The notes under the pieces: model-generated | What the model saw: the letters and a program-made list of their open reading frames with translations, nothing else | Told to the model about the DNA's origin: nothing | The model's database searches: none | Translations under genes and position numbers: made by a program | From: RGIG7300 sp045133915 | Lineage (GTDB): Bacteria; Bacillota; Clostridia; Oscillospirales; CAG-272 | Assembly (NCBI GenBank): GCA_045133915.1 | Contig: JBGUUX010000022.1 | Span: 1 to 34,985 of the forward strand | Length of the DNA: 34,985 nucleotides | Direction: 5' to 3' | Shown: piece by piece, positions 7,282 through 15,684 of the stretch | Layout: every line of letters starts with the position of its first letter | Numbering within the stretch: the stretch's first letter is position 1

Positions 7282-7354
7282 ATATTATCCCGTATTTTTC
7301 GGCTTGTGTTATATTGTTTGATAGTCTCAGCTCTCTTAATTTTTCATTTAACAT
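7280..7354 (-). pseudogene. Truncated Xre-type helix-turn-helix regulator remnant
   Basis: On the minus strand an ATG at 7354 with GAGGTGAT just upstream opens a 24-codon frame, MLNEKLRELRLSNNITQAEK then YGII and stop. It reads like the first half of a Cro/C1-type HTH domain (usually ...LTQAELAEKLGIS...) that stops where helix 2 should continue, abutting the rsuA terminator. I read it as a gene whose 3' part was lost when the rsuA/repeat segment arrived or a deletion occurred. It is too short to be functional as an HTH protein. Chance similarity is possible but the SD supports a former gene. Confidence 0.5.
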
Positions 7355-7509
7355 ACGATCACCTCAAGTATAGTTTATCACAAGGTCAAATAGTTGTAAA
7401 CAGACAATAGGGTGAGACGGATTGTCCAAAATGTATCAGTCAGACATAATATTTGTCGTAAAAGTGTGCCTTTGGTCAATATATTCCCTCAAAAAAATGT
7501 AATTAGTCC
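7355..7509. other. Intergenic stretch without recognisable gene
   Basis: Together with the terminator and HTH remnant this fills the gap between rsuA and the ATPase gene. No ORF with a ribosome binding site, RNA gene or repeat was recognised here. Confidence 0.5.
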
Positions 7510-7538
7510 TTGCATATTCACTCGTTTTTGTGTATAAT
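7510..7538 (+). promoter_or_regulatory. Promoter of the ATPase-tex-comM operon
   Basis: TTGCAT (7510-7515) and a consensus TATAAT (7533-7538) are separated by 17 bp, 33 bp upstream of the ATG at 7572. No terminator is seen before the end of comM, so it may drive four genes. Confidence 0.75.
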
Positions 7539-7571
7539 ATGTTCAGAAAATACATTTTGGAGGGTATCTAT

Positions 7572-8903
7572 ATGTATTTGAAAAGAAAGATCGACGATTA
7601 TCTGATATCGTGGAAAAACAATCCAAACAGAAAACCGCTTATAGTAAAAGGCCCGAGACAGGTCGGCAAAACCGAATCTATAAAAAGGTTCGCTCAGTAC
7701 AATTATAACAGCGTGATCGAAATTAATTTTGTAGAATCGGAAAAATATAAGCAGATCACTGTCGACGGCTATGATGCTTCCTCTATAATAAAAAATATTT
7801 CTCTGATAGATACGTCTCACAGATTTATTCCGGGAGAGACCCTATTGTTCTTTGACGAGATACAGGAATACCCTGAGATTGCAACGGCACTTAAATTTTT
7901 CAGTCTTGACGGTCGTTTTGACGTTATATGCTCGGGTTCTCTTCTCGGAATCAACTACAAACGTATTGAAAGCAACAGTGTCGGATATAAGACTGATTAT
8001 AATATGTACTCTCTGGACTTTGAGGAATTCCTTTGGGCAAAGGGTTACACCAATCAGCATATTATAGATATACTTGATCATATGAAAAACTTAAAACCTT
8101 TTTCAACACTTGAACATTCGGTATTTTCATCCCATTTTTTAGACTTTTGTATTCTCGGGGGAATGCCTGCGGTCGTTCGCGAATTTATTAAAAACAATAC
8201 CTTTGAAGGAACGCTTGATATACAGCGCCAGCTTATAGCAGACTATAAGGAAGATATACGAAAATATGCACAAGGTCTGGATCAGAGCAGAATAGTAAAC
8301 GTTTTCAACAGTATCCCCGTACAGCTTGCCAAGGAAAATAAAAAATTCCAATTATCCAAGGTAGAAAAGGGCGCACGGTTCAAGGATTACCGAGGGTGCA
8401 TAGAATGGCTCGAGGATGCGGGTATGGTCCATCTTTGTTACTGTCTTAATAATGCAGAACTTCCCCTCAAGGGTAATTATGACGTTAACAAATTCAAGAT
8501 ATATTTTTGCGATACCGGACTTTTTGTCGCACTTCTTGACGATGAAGCACAGGAGGACCTGAGAGCAAACAAAAATCTGTCCGTGTACAAGGGTGCGTTA
8601 TACGAAAGTATCGTAGGCGAGGCTCTTATCAAATCAGGATATGCACTATATTATTTCAAACGGGAGGATTCCATGCTTGAACAGGATTTCTTTATCCGCA
8701 CGGCAAACGAGCTTATCCCTATTGAGGTAAAAGCAAAAAACAGCAAAGCAAAATCCCTGGCTCAGCTTATTAAAAGTGATAAATATTCCGATGTTTCATA
8801 CGGCATCAAGCTTTGTGCGGGAAATATCGGATTTGAAAATAACATTTATACATTCCCGTATTATTGCACCTTTCTTTTGAAAAGATATCTGCGGGAAGAA
8901 TGA
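7572..8903 (+). CDS. AAA-type ATPase with C-terminal DUF4143 domain
   Basis: This 443-residue protein begins MYLKRKIDDYLISWKNNPNR. Walker A is GPRQVGKT at 27-34 and Walker B is LLFFDEIQE from 91. ICSGSLLGI is the sensor-1-like segment typical of the AAA_14 group, followed by EFLWAKGY, LGGMPAVV and a C-terminal DUF4143 region with FCDTGLFVALL, GALYESIVGEAL and a nuclease-like DFFIRTANELIPIEVKAK. This last segment resembles the D...ExK motif of the restriction-like fold. Such proteins are common, often mobile, and their cellular role is unsettled; I assign none. The ATG at 7572 has GGAGG 8 nt upstream. tex starts 12 nt downstream. Confidence 0.9.
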   Translation: MYLKRKIDDYLISWKNNPNRKPLIVKGPRQVGKTESIKRFAQYNYNSVIEINFVESEKYKQITVDGYDASSIIKNISLIDTSHRFIPGETLLFFDEIQEYPEIATALKFFSLDGRFDVICSGSLLGINYKRIESNSVGYKTDYNMYSLDFEEFLWAKGYTNQHIIDILDHMKNLKPFSTLEHSVFSSHFLDFCILGGMPAVVREFIKNNTFEGTLDIQRQLIADYKEDIRKYAQGLDQSRIVNVFNSIPVQLAKENKKFQLSKVEKGARFKDYRGCIEWLEDAGMVHLCYCLNNAELPLKGNYDVNKFKIYFCDTGLFVALLDDEAQEDLRANKNLSVYKGALYESIVGEALIKSGYALYYFKREDSMLEQDFFIRTANELIPIEVKAKNSKAKSLAQLIKSDKYSDVSYGIKLCAGNIGFENNIYTFPYYCTFLLKRYLREE

Positions 8904-8915
8904 AAGGATAAATAA

Positions 8916-11066
8916 ATGGACATCTTACAAACATTATCAACCGAATTATCGATTCCTATGAAGCGACTGGAAGCAACAGTTGCTCTTATTGACGAGGGAA
9001 ACACCATCCCCTTTATTGCCAGATACCGTAAGGAGGTTACAGGATCTCTTGATGATACCGTGCTTCGTGACCTCTATGACCGGCTTAATTACCTTCGTTC
9101 TCTTGAGGAAAGACGCGAAAAGGTAAGAGAGACCATTGCCGAGCAGGGTAAATTAACCGATGAAATAAGCGCAGCTCTTGATGCGGCAGTTACCTTAACC
9201 GAAATTGAGGATATCTACCGTCCCTTTAAGCAGAAGCGCAAGACCAGAGCAAGTGTTGCCCGTGAAAAGGGACTTGAGCCTTTGGCAAGTCTTATCTTTG
9301 AACAGCGTGAGCATTATGACGAGCCTATTATTGACACCGCCGCTACCTTTGTTGACGAAGAAAAGGGTGTAGCAGACTACACCGAGGCTCTGCAGGGTGC
9401 AATGGATATCATTGCCGAGGATATCTCCGACAACGCGGAATACCGCAAGGAGATAAGAGCCATTACCTTTGAGTTCGGACATATCACAACCTCTGCCTCC
9501 ACCGAAGAAAGCACGGTCTACGATATGTACTACGACCACACCGAGCCTATTAAAAAGATCCCCGGTCACCGTGTACTTGCCATCAACCGTGGCGAAAAGG
9601 AGGATATCCTTAAGGTAAAGGTAGAGATAGCAAAGGATGCCGTTCTCAACTACCTCTTTAAGGAAATAGGCATCTTTATGGACCGTGAGTCCACCACATA
9701 TATGGCAAAGGCGACCATCGACAGCTACGAAAGACTTATCGCTCCCGCAATCGAGCGTGAGATTAGAAGCGACCTCTTTGACGATGCAAGCGAGGGTGCG
9801 ATAAAGCTCTTCTCCGAAAACCTCAAAAACCTTCTTATGCAGCCTCCCGTAAAGGGCAAGACCGCTCTTGGCTTTGACCCCGGATACCGTACAGGCTGTA
9901 AGCTTGCGGTGGTTGATAAGACTGGTAAGGTTCTTGATACTGCAGTTATCTACCCCACAAAGCCTCAGGAGAGAATTGAAGAATCAAAGCGTATAGTTAA
10001 GCGTCTTGTTGAGGCTCACGGCGTTGAGATAATAGCCATCGGTAACGGTACCGCTTCAAAGGAAAGTGAGATCTTTATCGCAGGACTTCTGCGTGAGCTG
10101 CCCGGCCGTGTTCAGTACGCTATGGTAAGCGAGGCAGGTGCTTCTGTTTATTCCGCATCAAAGCAAGGTGCCGAGGAGTTCCCCGACTTTGACGTAACAC
10201 AGCGTAGCGCTGTTTCTATAGCAAGAAGATTGCAGAATCCCCTTGCCGAGCTTGTTAAGATCGACCCCAAGGCTATCGGTGTAGGTCAGTATCAGCATGA
10301 TATGAAGCCGGCTAGACTTGACGAGGCTCTCGGCGGTGTTGTAGAGGACTGCGTAAACTCGGTCGGAGTTGACGTAAACACAGCGTCCTACTCTCTTCTT
10401 TCATACATTGCGGGTATCAATACCACTACCGCAAAGAATATAGTTAAATACCGTGAGGAGAACGGCGAGTTTACCAAGCGTTCCCAGATCCTTAAGGTAC
10501 CCAAGATAGGCGCAAAGGCTTATCAGCAGTGCGCAGGCTTCCTTCGTGTTTCGGGCTCAAGCGAAATACTTGACAACACAGGCGTTCATCCCGAGTCATA
10601 TGATATTGCAAAGAAGCTTATCGAGAGATTTGGTTACACAAAGGAGGACGTTAAGGCAAGTCGTCTCGGCAATCTTGGTGAGCAGGTAAGAGGCGAAGGT
10701 ATTGCAAAGGTGGCAAACGAGCTTGAATGCGGTGAGCCCACACTTATGGATATCGTGGGCGAGCTTGAAAAGCCGGGCCGCGACGTGCGTGACTCACTTC
10801 CCCAGCCTCAGCTCCGTGAGGACGTACTCAGCCTTGAGGACCTTGAAGCCGGTATGCTTATGTCGGGTGTAGTACGTAACGTAATAGATTTTGGCGCATT
10901 TGTTGATATCGGTGTTCATCAGGACGGTTTGGTGCATATCTCCGAGATATCAAACAAGTTTATCAAGCACCCAAGTCAGGTGCTGTCTGTAGGTGACAAC
11001 GTACAGGTAAAGGTTTTAGCCGTTGACAAGAAAAAGGGAAGAATTTCTCTGACAATGAAGATATAA
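8916..11066 (+). CDS. tex: Tex family S1 RNA-binding transcription accessory protein
   Basis: This 716-residue protein has full Tex architecture: an N-terminal helical Tex_N region, a YqgF/RNase H-like domain near 315-440 (GFDPGYRTGCKLAVVD), a helix-hairpin-helix region near 490-560 (INTTTAKNIVKYREENGEF), and a C-terminal S1 domain near 645-713 (GMLMSGVVRNVIDFGAFVDIGVHQDGLVHISEIS). Tex is a conserved nucleic-acid-binding protein linked to transcription; its exact role remains debated. Length is normal. The ATG at 8916 has AAAGGA upstream and follows the ATPase gene by 12 nt; the CBM9-like gene follows after 12 nt, suggesting one transcript. Confidence 0.96.
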   Translation: MDILQTLSTELSIPMKRLEATVALIDEGNTIPFIARYRKEVTGSLDDTVLRDLYDRLNYLRSLEERREKVRETIAEQGKLTDEISAALDAAVTLTEIEDIYRPFKQKRKTRASVAREKGLEPLASLIFEQREHYDEPIIDTAATFVDEEKGVADYTEALQGAMDIIAEDISDNAEYRKEIRAITFEFGHITTSASTEESTVYDMYYDHTEPIKKIPGHRVLAINRGEKEDILKVKVEIAKDAVLNYLFKEIGIFMDRESTTYMAKATIDSYERLIAPAIEREIRSDLFDDASEGAIKLFSENLKNLLMQPPVKGKTALGFDPGYRTGCKLAVVDKTGKVLDTAVIYPTKPQERIEESKRIVKRLVEAHGVEIIAIGNGTASKESEIFIAGLLRELPGRVQYAMVSEAGASVYSASKQGAEEFPDFDVTQRSAVSIARRLQNPLAELVKIDPKAIGVGQYQHDMKPARLDEALGGVVEDCVNSVGVDVNTASYSLLSYIAGINTTTAKNIVKYREENGEFTKRSQILKVPKIGAKAYQQCAGFLRVSGSSEILDNTGVHPESYDIAKKLIERFGYTKEDVKASRLGNLGEQVRGEGIAKVANELECGEPTLMDIVGELEKPGRDVRDSLPQPQLREDVLSLEDLEAGMLMSGVVRNVIDFGAFVDIGVHQDGLVHISEISNKFIKHPSQVLSVGDNVQVKVLAVDKKKGRISLTMKI

Positions 11067-11078
11067 AAGGAGTATATT

Positions 11079-11663
11079 ATGAAGTATACCGTTAAAAAGT
11101 TAAAGACTCTTGATTGGTCTGCTATAGAAAAGGCAGAAATAAGCATCTACCCTTGGGGCTGCAGCTACCGTCCCGAGGCATACGCTCAGCTTTGCATCGT
11201 TGAGGGTGAGGGCTTACATATAAAGATGTCCTGCAAGGAGGAGAATCCCAAGGCGGTTTATACCGAGTTTTACGACGAGGTATGGCTTGATTCTACCATG
11301 GAGTTCTTCTTCGGCATTAAGGACGGCGACTATATCAACTGCGAGATGAATTCTATCGGCACCAGCCTTATCGGTGTAGGTGACGGCAGAGACGGACGCC
11401 GCCGCATCGACGAATATTGCGATATCCCCAAGGTCACAGCTGAAAAGAAGGACGGCTGGTGGTCTGTTTCCACACTTTTCACTTACGAAATGATAGAAAA
11501 GGTCTTCGGCAAGAATATTCTTGAAGAAGGCTTTGTGGGCAACCTCTATAAGGTGGGCGAGCATACCGCATCCCCCCATTACGGAATGTGGGCTCCCATC
11601 GATTGGGAAAAGCCGGATTTCCACCGCCCCGAGTTCTTTGGTGACTTTGTAATAGGAGAATAA
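11079..11663 (+). CDS. CBM9-like carbohydrate-binding protein, cytoplasmic
   Basis: This 194-residue protein begins MKYTVKKLKTLDWSAIEKAE. It resembles the stand-alone carbohydrate-binding family 9-like proteins of Firmicutes, with YPWGCSYRPEAYAQLCIVEG, the short block VWLDSTMEFFF typical of the CBM9/DOMON-like sandwich, and a C-terminal HYGMWAPIDWEKPDFHRPEFFG. No signal peptide or membrane segment is present. The whole protein is a single binding-type domain, so any ligand is unknown; enzymatic activity is not evident. AGGAG lies 6 nt before the ATG. It sits between tex and comM with 12-nt and 1-nt gaps, which implies co-translation. Confidence 0.78.
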   Translation: MKYTVKKLKTLDWSAIEKAEISIYPWGCSYRPEAYAQLCIVEGEGLHIKMSCKEENPKAVYTEFYDEVWLDSTMEFFFGIKDGDYINCEMNSIGTSLIGVGDGRDGRRRIDEYCDIPKVTAEKKDGWWSVSTLFTYEMIEKVFGKNILEEGFVGNLYKVGEHTASPHYGMWAPIDWEKPDFHRPEFFGDFVIGE

Positions 11664-11664
11664 A

Positions 11665-13209
11665 ATGTTATCCACCGTTTATACAGCAGCTCTGTCGGGT
11701 ATTGACGGCTTTGAGGTAACTGTAGAATGCAATACCCGCAGAGGGCTTGAAAACTTTGACGTTATCGGACTTCCCGACACCTCGGTAAAAGAGGCAAAAC
11801 AGCGTATCAAAAGTGCTATCGAGAATAGCGGATATCAGTTTGAAGGCAGAAGCGTCGTTATCAACATGGCGCCGGCAGATAAAAAGAAGGAAGGCTCAGC
11901 CTTTGACCTTGCAATGCTGGTCAGCCTGCTTGTAAACTTAGGAAAGATAAAAAACAGCGTTGATTTTACCAAGATATGCTTCCTCGGGGAGCTTTCACTC
12001 TCAGGCGGTATACGTCCCGTAAGGGGAGCTCTGCCCATGGCTATCGCCGCGGCAAAAGCGGGAAAGACCGTACTCTTTTTGCCCGAAAAGAACGCAAGAG
12101 AAGCAAGCGTGGTGGAAGGATTAAAGGTATTTGGCGTTTCCAACGTCAGACAGCTTGTGGACGTGCTTAACCGTGACAAGCATCTTGAGCCTACTCTCTT
12201 TGACCGCAGCGTATTTGAGGATAATAAGATAAATTCTCATCTGGATTTCAGCGACGTCAAGGGACAGGCTGCCGCCAAGCGCGCTATGGAGATAGCGGTG
12301 GCAGGCGGACACAATATACTTATGATCGGCCCTCCCGGTACGGGTAAGAGCATGATAGCCAAGCGTGTTCCGGGCATTATGCCTCCCCTCAGCTTTGAGG
12401 AGGCGGTAGAGACCACAAAAATACATTCGGTAGCGGGAGAGCTAAAGGAAAACGATACTCTTCTCTGCCACAGACCCTTCCGTTCCCCTCATCATACCGT
12501 TTCCTCGGTGGCTCTGTCGGGTGGTGGTAAGAATCCCACTCCCGGCGAGATATCCCTTGCCCATAACGGAGTTTTGTTCCTTGACGAGCTTCCCGAGTTT
12601 TCAAAGACGGCTACAGAGGTACTGCGTCAGCCTATCGAGGATAAGCAGGTAACCGTCACCCGTGTTGCGGGCAGAATGACCTTTCCCGCATCCTTTATGC
12701 TGGTGTGTGCCATGAACCCCTGCAAGTGCGGTTATCTGGGACACCCCACCAAGCCCTGCACCTGTAAAAGAGGAGACAGACAGAAGTATCTGTCCCGTAT
12801 AAGCGGACCTCTGCTCGACCGTATCGACATCCACGTTGAGGTATCCAGCCTTGATTACGATGAGTTAAAGGAATCCGCTCCCGGTGAGTCCAGCGCCGAG
12901 ATACGAAAGAGAGTGACCCGCGCCCGTGATTTTGCAAGAGAGCGCTTTGCCCGCGACGGACTTAAGCTTTATTGCAACGCTCAGATGGAGGCGGCAGAGA
13001 TAGAAAGATACTGCAGACTTGACAGCATGGGAGATACAATGTTGCGCCGTGCTTACGATACTATGGGGCTTTCCGCCCGAGGACACGCAAGGATCCTCAA
13101 GGTGGCAAGAACTATAGCCGATCTTGACAGAAGCGAGGATATCAAGGCGGTACATATTGCAGAGGCTATCAAGCTCCGTACTCTTGACCGTGATTACAAG
13201 GAAATATAA
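11665..13209 (+). CDS. comM: ComM/YifB family Mg-chelatase-like AAA+ ATPase
   Basis: This 514-residue protein shows the YifB/ComM layout: an N-terminal Lon-protease-like domain (residues ~20-170, with DVIGLPDTSVKEAKQRIKSA and GELSLSGGIRPVRG), a Mg-chelatase-type AAA+ domain with Walker A GPPGTGKS at 222-229 and Walker B VLFLDE at 303-308, a cysteine cluster MNPCKCGYLGHPTKPCTC, and a C-terminal helical lid (GLSARGHARILKVARTIADL). In naturally competent bacteria ComM is a branch-migration helicase acting after DNA uptake; elsewhere the role is open. AGGAG lies 6 nt before the ATG. It begins 1 nt after the preceding stop codon and is the last gene of the probable operon. Confidence 0.95.
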   Translation: MLSTVYTAALSGIDGFEVTVECNTRRGLENFDVIGLPDTSVKEAKQRIKSAIENSGYQFEGRSVVINMAPADKKKEGSAFDLAMLVSLLVNLGKIKNSVDFTKICFLGELSLSGGIRPVRGALPMAIAAAKAGKTVLFLPEKNAREASVVEGLKVFGVSNVRQLVDVLNRDKHLEPTLFDRSVFEDNKINSHLDFSDVKGQAAAKRAMEIAVAGGHNILMIGPPGTGKSMIAKRVPGIMPPLSFEEAVETTKIHSVAGELKENDTLLCHRPFRSPHHTVSSVALSGGGKNPTPGEISLAHNGVLFLDELPEFSKTATEVLRQPIEDKQVTVTRVAGRMTFPASFMLVCAMNPCKCGYLGHPTKPCTCKRGDRQKYLSRISGPLLDRIDIHVEVSSLDYDELKESAPGESSAEIRKRVTRARDFARERFARDGLKLYCNAQMEAAEIERYCRLDSMGDTMLRRAYDTMGLSARGHARILKVARTIADLDRSEDIKAVHIAEAIKLRTLDRDYKEI

Positions 13210-13271
13210 ACTAATATATTAGAAAGAGTAAAAGAAGCACTTTTATCTCTTTCATAATTTGTTCAATGTTT

Positions 13272-13288
13272 TTGTGCAGACTGCACAA
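13272..13288. promoter_or_regulatory. 17-bp inverted repeat upstream of the sugar ATPase gene
   Basis: TTGTGCA (13272-13278) and TGCACAA (13282-13288) form a perfect palindrome with a 3-nt centre, about 115 bp upstream of the ATPase start and 55 bp upstream of a possible -10 TATACT (13344-13349). A regulator operator is possible; a short hairpin is the alternative. The -35 box for that -10 is weak. Confidence 0.3.
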
Positions 13289-13403
13289 CCCTGAAGCTGA
13301 GATTTTGGGGAATAAACATCTTTAAAATCCTTGGTTTTTCTGTTATACTATAAAAGCAAAAATGTAAATACACGAATTATATTCGTTTTAGGAGGAATTT
13401 GAA

Positions 13404-14516
13404 ATGGCAGGCTTGTCTTTCAGACACATTTACAAGAAGTATCCCGGCGGCGTTACAGCCGTATCCGACTTTTGTCTTGAGGTAAAGGACAAGGAGTTCC
13501 TTATCCTCGTTGGTCCTTCCGGTTGCGGTAAGACCACCACTCTTCGTATGATCGCAGGTCTCGAGGAGATCACCGAGGGTGAGCTTTTCATCGGTGACAG
13601 ACTCATCAATGATATCGCTCCTAAGGACAGAGATATCGCGATGGTGTTCCAGAACTACGCGCTCTATCCTCATATGACAGTATTTGATAACATGGCATTC
13701 GGTCTTAAGCTCCGTAAGACTCCCAAGGAAGAGATCAAGAGAAGAGTTGAAGAAGCAGCTCGTATCCTTGACATCACTCACCTCCTTGACCGTCGTCCTA
13801 AGGCGCTTTCCGGTGGTCAGAAGCAGCGTGTTGCGCTTGGTCGTGCTATCGTTCGTGAGCCTAAGGTATTCCTTCTCGACGAGCCTCTCTCCAACCTCGA
13901 CGCTAAGCTCCGTGCATCCATGAGAACCGAGCTTACCAAGCTTCACAAGAAGATCGGTACTACATTCGTATACGTAACACACGACCAGGTAGAGGCTATG
14001 ACCATGGCTACCCGTATCGTTGTTATGAAGGACGGTCTTATCCAGCAGGTTGACACTCCTCAGAACCTTTACGATTTCCCCACCAACATCTTCGTTGCAG
14101 GCTTTATCGGCACACCTCAGATGAACTTCATCAACTCCACTCTCGAGAAGAGAGGCGAGGACGTATACATCACCTTTGGTGAGCACAGCCTCAAGATGCC
14201 TAAGGAAAAGGCTACCAACCCCGCTATTGCTGATTACATCGGCAAGGACGTTATCATCGGTGTTCGTCCCGAGTGCATCCACGAGGAGCAGAGATACCTC
14301 GATGCAGCTCCCGACGCTATCGTTGAGACCGAGGTTGACATCACCGAGCTTATGGGTGCTGAGATCCACCTCTACGCTACCGTTGATGAGCAGGTTATCG
14401 TATGTAAGGTATCTTCTCACTCCAAGTCCAGAGCAGGCGACACAATCAAGCTCGCATTTGATATGGACAGAGTACACATCTTCGATAAGGATACCGAAAG
14501 ATGCGTTCTTCACTAA
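13404..14516 (+). CDS. Sugar ABC transporter ATP-binding protein (MsmX/UgpC/MalK type)
   Basis: This 370-residue protein begins MAGLSFRHIYKKYPGGVTAV. Walker A GPSGCGKTT spans 37-45, the Q-loop is at Q83 (VFQNYALYPHMTVFDN), the signature LSGGQKQRVALGRA starts at 135, and Walker B VFLLDE is 155-160 followed by PLSNLD and the switch His in THDQVEAMT. A C-terminal TOBE/OB region (residues ~240-370) is present, as in MalK, UgpC and MsmX. In Firmicutes one such ATPase often serves many sugar importers. It is the only ABC ATPase in the window, while four permease genes without an ATPase lie 5 kb downstream. TAGGAGG precedes the ATG, and its own terminator follows, so it is a single-gene unit. Confidence 0.96.
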   Translation: MAGLSFRHIYKKYPGGVTAVSDFCLEVKDKEFLILVGPSGCGKTTTLRMIAGLEEITEGELFIGDRLINDIAPKDRDIAMVFQNYALYPHMTVFDNMAFGLKLRKTPKEEIKRRVEEAARILDITHLLDRRPKALSGGQKQRVALGRAIVREPKVFLLDEPLSNLDAKLRASMRTELTKLHKKIGTTFVYVTHDQVEAMTMATRIVVMKDGLIQQVDTPQNLYDFPTNIFVAGFIGTPQMNFINSTLEKRGEDVYITFGEHSLKMPKEKATNPAIADYIGKDVIIGVRPECIHEEQRYLDAAPDAIVETEVDITELMGAEIHLYATVDEQVIVCKVSSHSKSRAGDTIKLAFDMDRVHIFDKDTERCVLH

Positions 14517-14529
14517 GCTGAACAAAAAT

Positions 14530-14558
14530 AAGACACCCGTCAAGGGTGTCTTTTTTGT
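14530..14558 (+). terminator. Terminator of the sugar ATPase gene
   Basis: A 9-bp stem AAGACACCC/GGGTGTCTT (14530-14552) is followed by a T run, 14 nt after the stop codon. Confidence 0.9.
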
Positions 14559-14586
14559 TTAAATGATCGCTGTATACAGAATAGTA

Positions 14587-14612
14587 AAGGTCTTCGCCGT
14601 GGCGAAGACCTT
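14587..14612. terminator. Hairpin between convergent genes, terminator of the HD gene
   Basis: A perfect 12-bp stem (14587-14598 with 14601-14612) lies 3 nt past the end of the minus-strand HD-domain gene. T-rich flanks occur on both strands, more so on the plus strand. Confidence 0.75.
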
Positions 14613-14615
14613 CTT

Positions 14616-15194
14616 TTACTTTTGCAGTTCATCCAGATCCGCTTCGAATGCGGGAAGAAAATGCTCCATAAAGTATTTAAGCTCGGGAAGGGGATTGGAG
14701 TTCAGCGATGCCAGGGTAGACTCTGCGGCGCTTTTGAACTCGTTGTTATTACACTTGAGCTCCTCAATACATTTAATGTATGCGCTGAGCTTGTCTGCAG
14801 CCTTTACAATAGCGCCGTATTCGGAACGGTCGGGATGAAGCAGGTCGTCATAGACCGGCAAAAGCTCATCGGGGAGCTTGGTAAGCAGCTGCTTTGATGC
14901 GTTTTCTTCAATTTTCGCGTAGTTTGAGCGCATTTCTTCGTTATAATATTTAGCAGGGGTGGGCATATCGCCTGTATATACCTCCTGCACGTCGTGGAAC
15001 AGGGCATAGCTCACAGCCTTACCGGTGTCATAGCTCTTATCAAAAACCGAGTTGCCGATGGAACAGAGAGCGTGGGTCAGTACCGCTACGTCGTAGCTGT
15101 GTTCGGACAGGGTCTCCTCGGTCATGTTTCTCATAAGCCCCCAGCGGCGGATGTATTTTTGTCTGAATACCATAGGGTAGAAAGCGTTTTTCAT
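14616..15194 (-). CDS. yfbR: HD-domain nucleotidase, YfbR-like
   Basis: This 192-residue protein matches YfbR along its length: KYIRRWGLMRNMTEETLSEHSYDVAVLTHAL, then YALFHDVQEVYTGDMPTPAKYYN and KAADKLSAYIKCIEELKCNNNEF. The metal-binding HD residues are H32, H67-D68 and the Asp in KAADKLSAY. E. coli YfbR is a 5'-deoxyribonucleotidase that dephosphorylates dNMPs; the same reaction is likely here. I chose the ATG at 15194 because GGAG lies 6 nt upstream, inside the longer frame that starts at 15206. A good promoter lies upstream. It converges with the ATPase gene and shares no evident pathway with it. Confidence 0.92.
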   Translation of the reverse strand: MKNAFYPMVFRQKYIRRWGLMRNMTEETLSEHSYDVAVLTHALCSIGNSVFDKSYDTGKAVSYALFHDVQEVYTGDMPTPAKYYNEEMRSNYAKIEENASKQLLTKLPDELLPVYDDLLHPDRSEYGAIVKAADKLSAYIKCIEELKCNNNEFKSAAESTLASLNSNPLPELKYFMEHFLPAFEADLDELQK

Positions 15195-15223
15195 TATCTT
15201 CTCCATTTATCTTTGATGTATGT

Positions 15224-15252
15224 ATTATATCAATAAGCGTACCGAAAGTCAA
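15224..15252 (-). promoter_or_regulatory. Promoter of the yfbR-like gene
   Basis: On the minus strand, TTGACT (15252-15247) and consensus TATAAT (15229-15224) are spaced 17 bp apart, about 30 bp before the start codon. Confidence 0.8.
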
Positions 15253-15649
15253 CTTTGAAGTAAAAAGTGTTAAAAACAGCAAAAATTCACACAAATAATG
15301 GAAAAAATTAAATTTTGTGCAATATGTACATATGTAAAAAATTAGAAGTATATTTTGTTTATTATTAACAAAAATTATTAATTTTTTTGCTGAGTTAAAA
15401 TAGACCGTTGGTTGCGTTGACTTGTGCAAAAAACAGAAAAAATTCTCCGAAAAGCATAAAAAATCGCTCCGAATTTCGTCAAAATAATTGAAAAAATCGT
15501 CATTTTTTTGAACTTGGGAATTTTTCTGCCCGGTATCATAAAAAACAGGGGTCAAAAAGTTGGGGTTTCAATATTGCCGCCGAATTTAAAAAAGTTTCAA
15601 AAACGAGCCACAAACCCTTATGACACAAGGAGACATTAAAACTGATGCC
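15253..15649. other. AT-rich intergenic region without a gene
   Basis: About 400 bp between two divergent promoters, rich in A/T runs, with no ORF that has a plausible ribosome binding site. It may hold upstream activator sites for the large operon; no clear operator palindrome was recognised. Confidence 0.5.
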
Positions 15650-15678
15650 TTGACAATTATCGGCACCTGTGGTATTAT
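15650..15678 (+). promoter_or_regulatory. Promoter of the glycan-uptake operon
   Basis: Consensus TTGACA (15650-15655) and TATTAT (15673-15678) are spaced 17 bp apart; an overlapping TATAAT lies at 15676-15681. Transcription should start near 15685, giving a leader of about 260 nt before the solute-binding protein gene. Confidence 0.8.
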
Positions 15679-15684
15679 AATAGA

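Noticed and set aside
13377..14543. 388-codon minus-strand ORF covering the sugar ATPase gene
   Set aside because: It mirrors the ATPase gene, which has every expected ABC motif, a ribosome binding site and a terminator.
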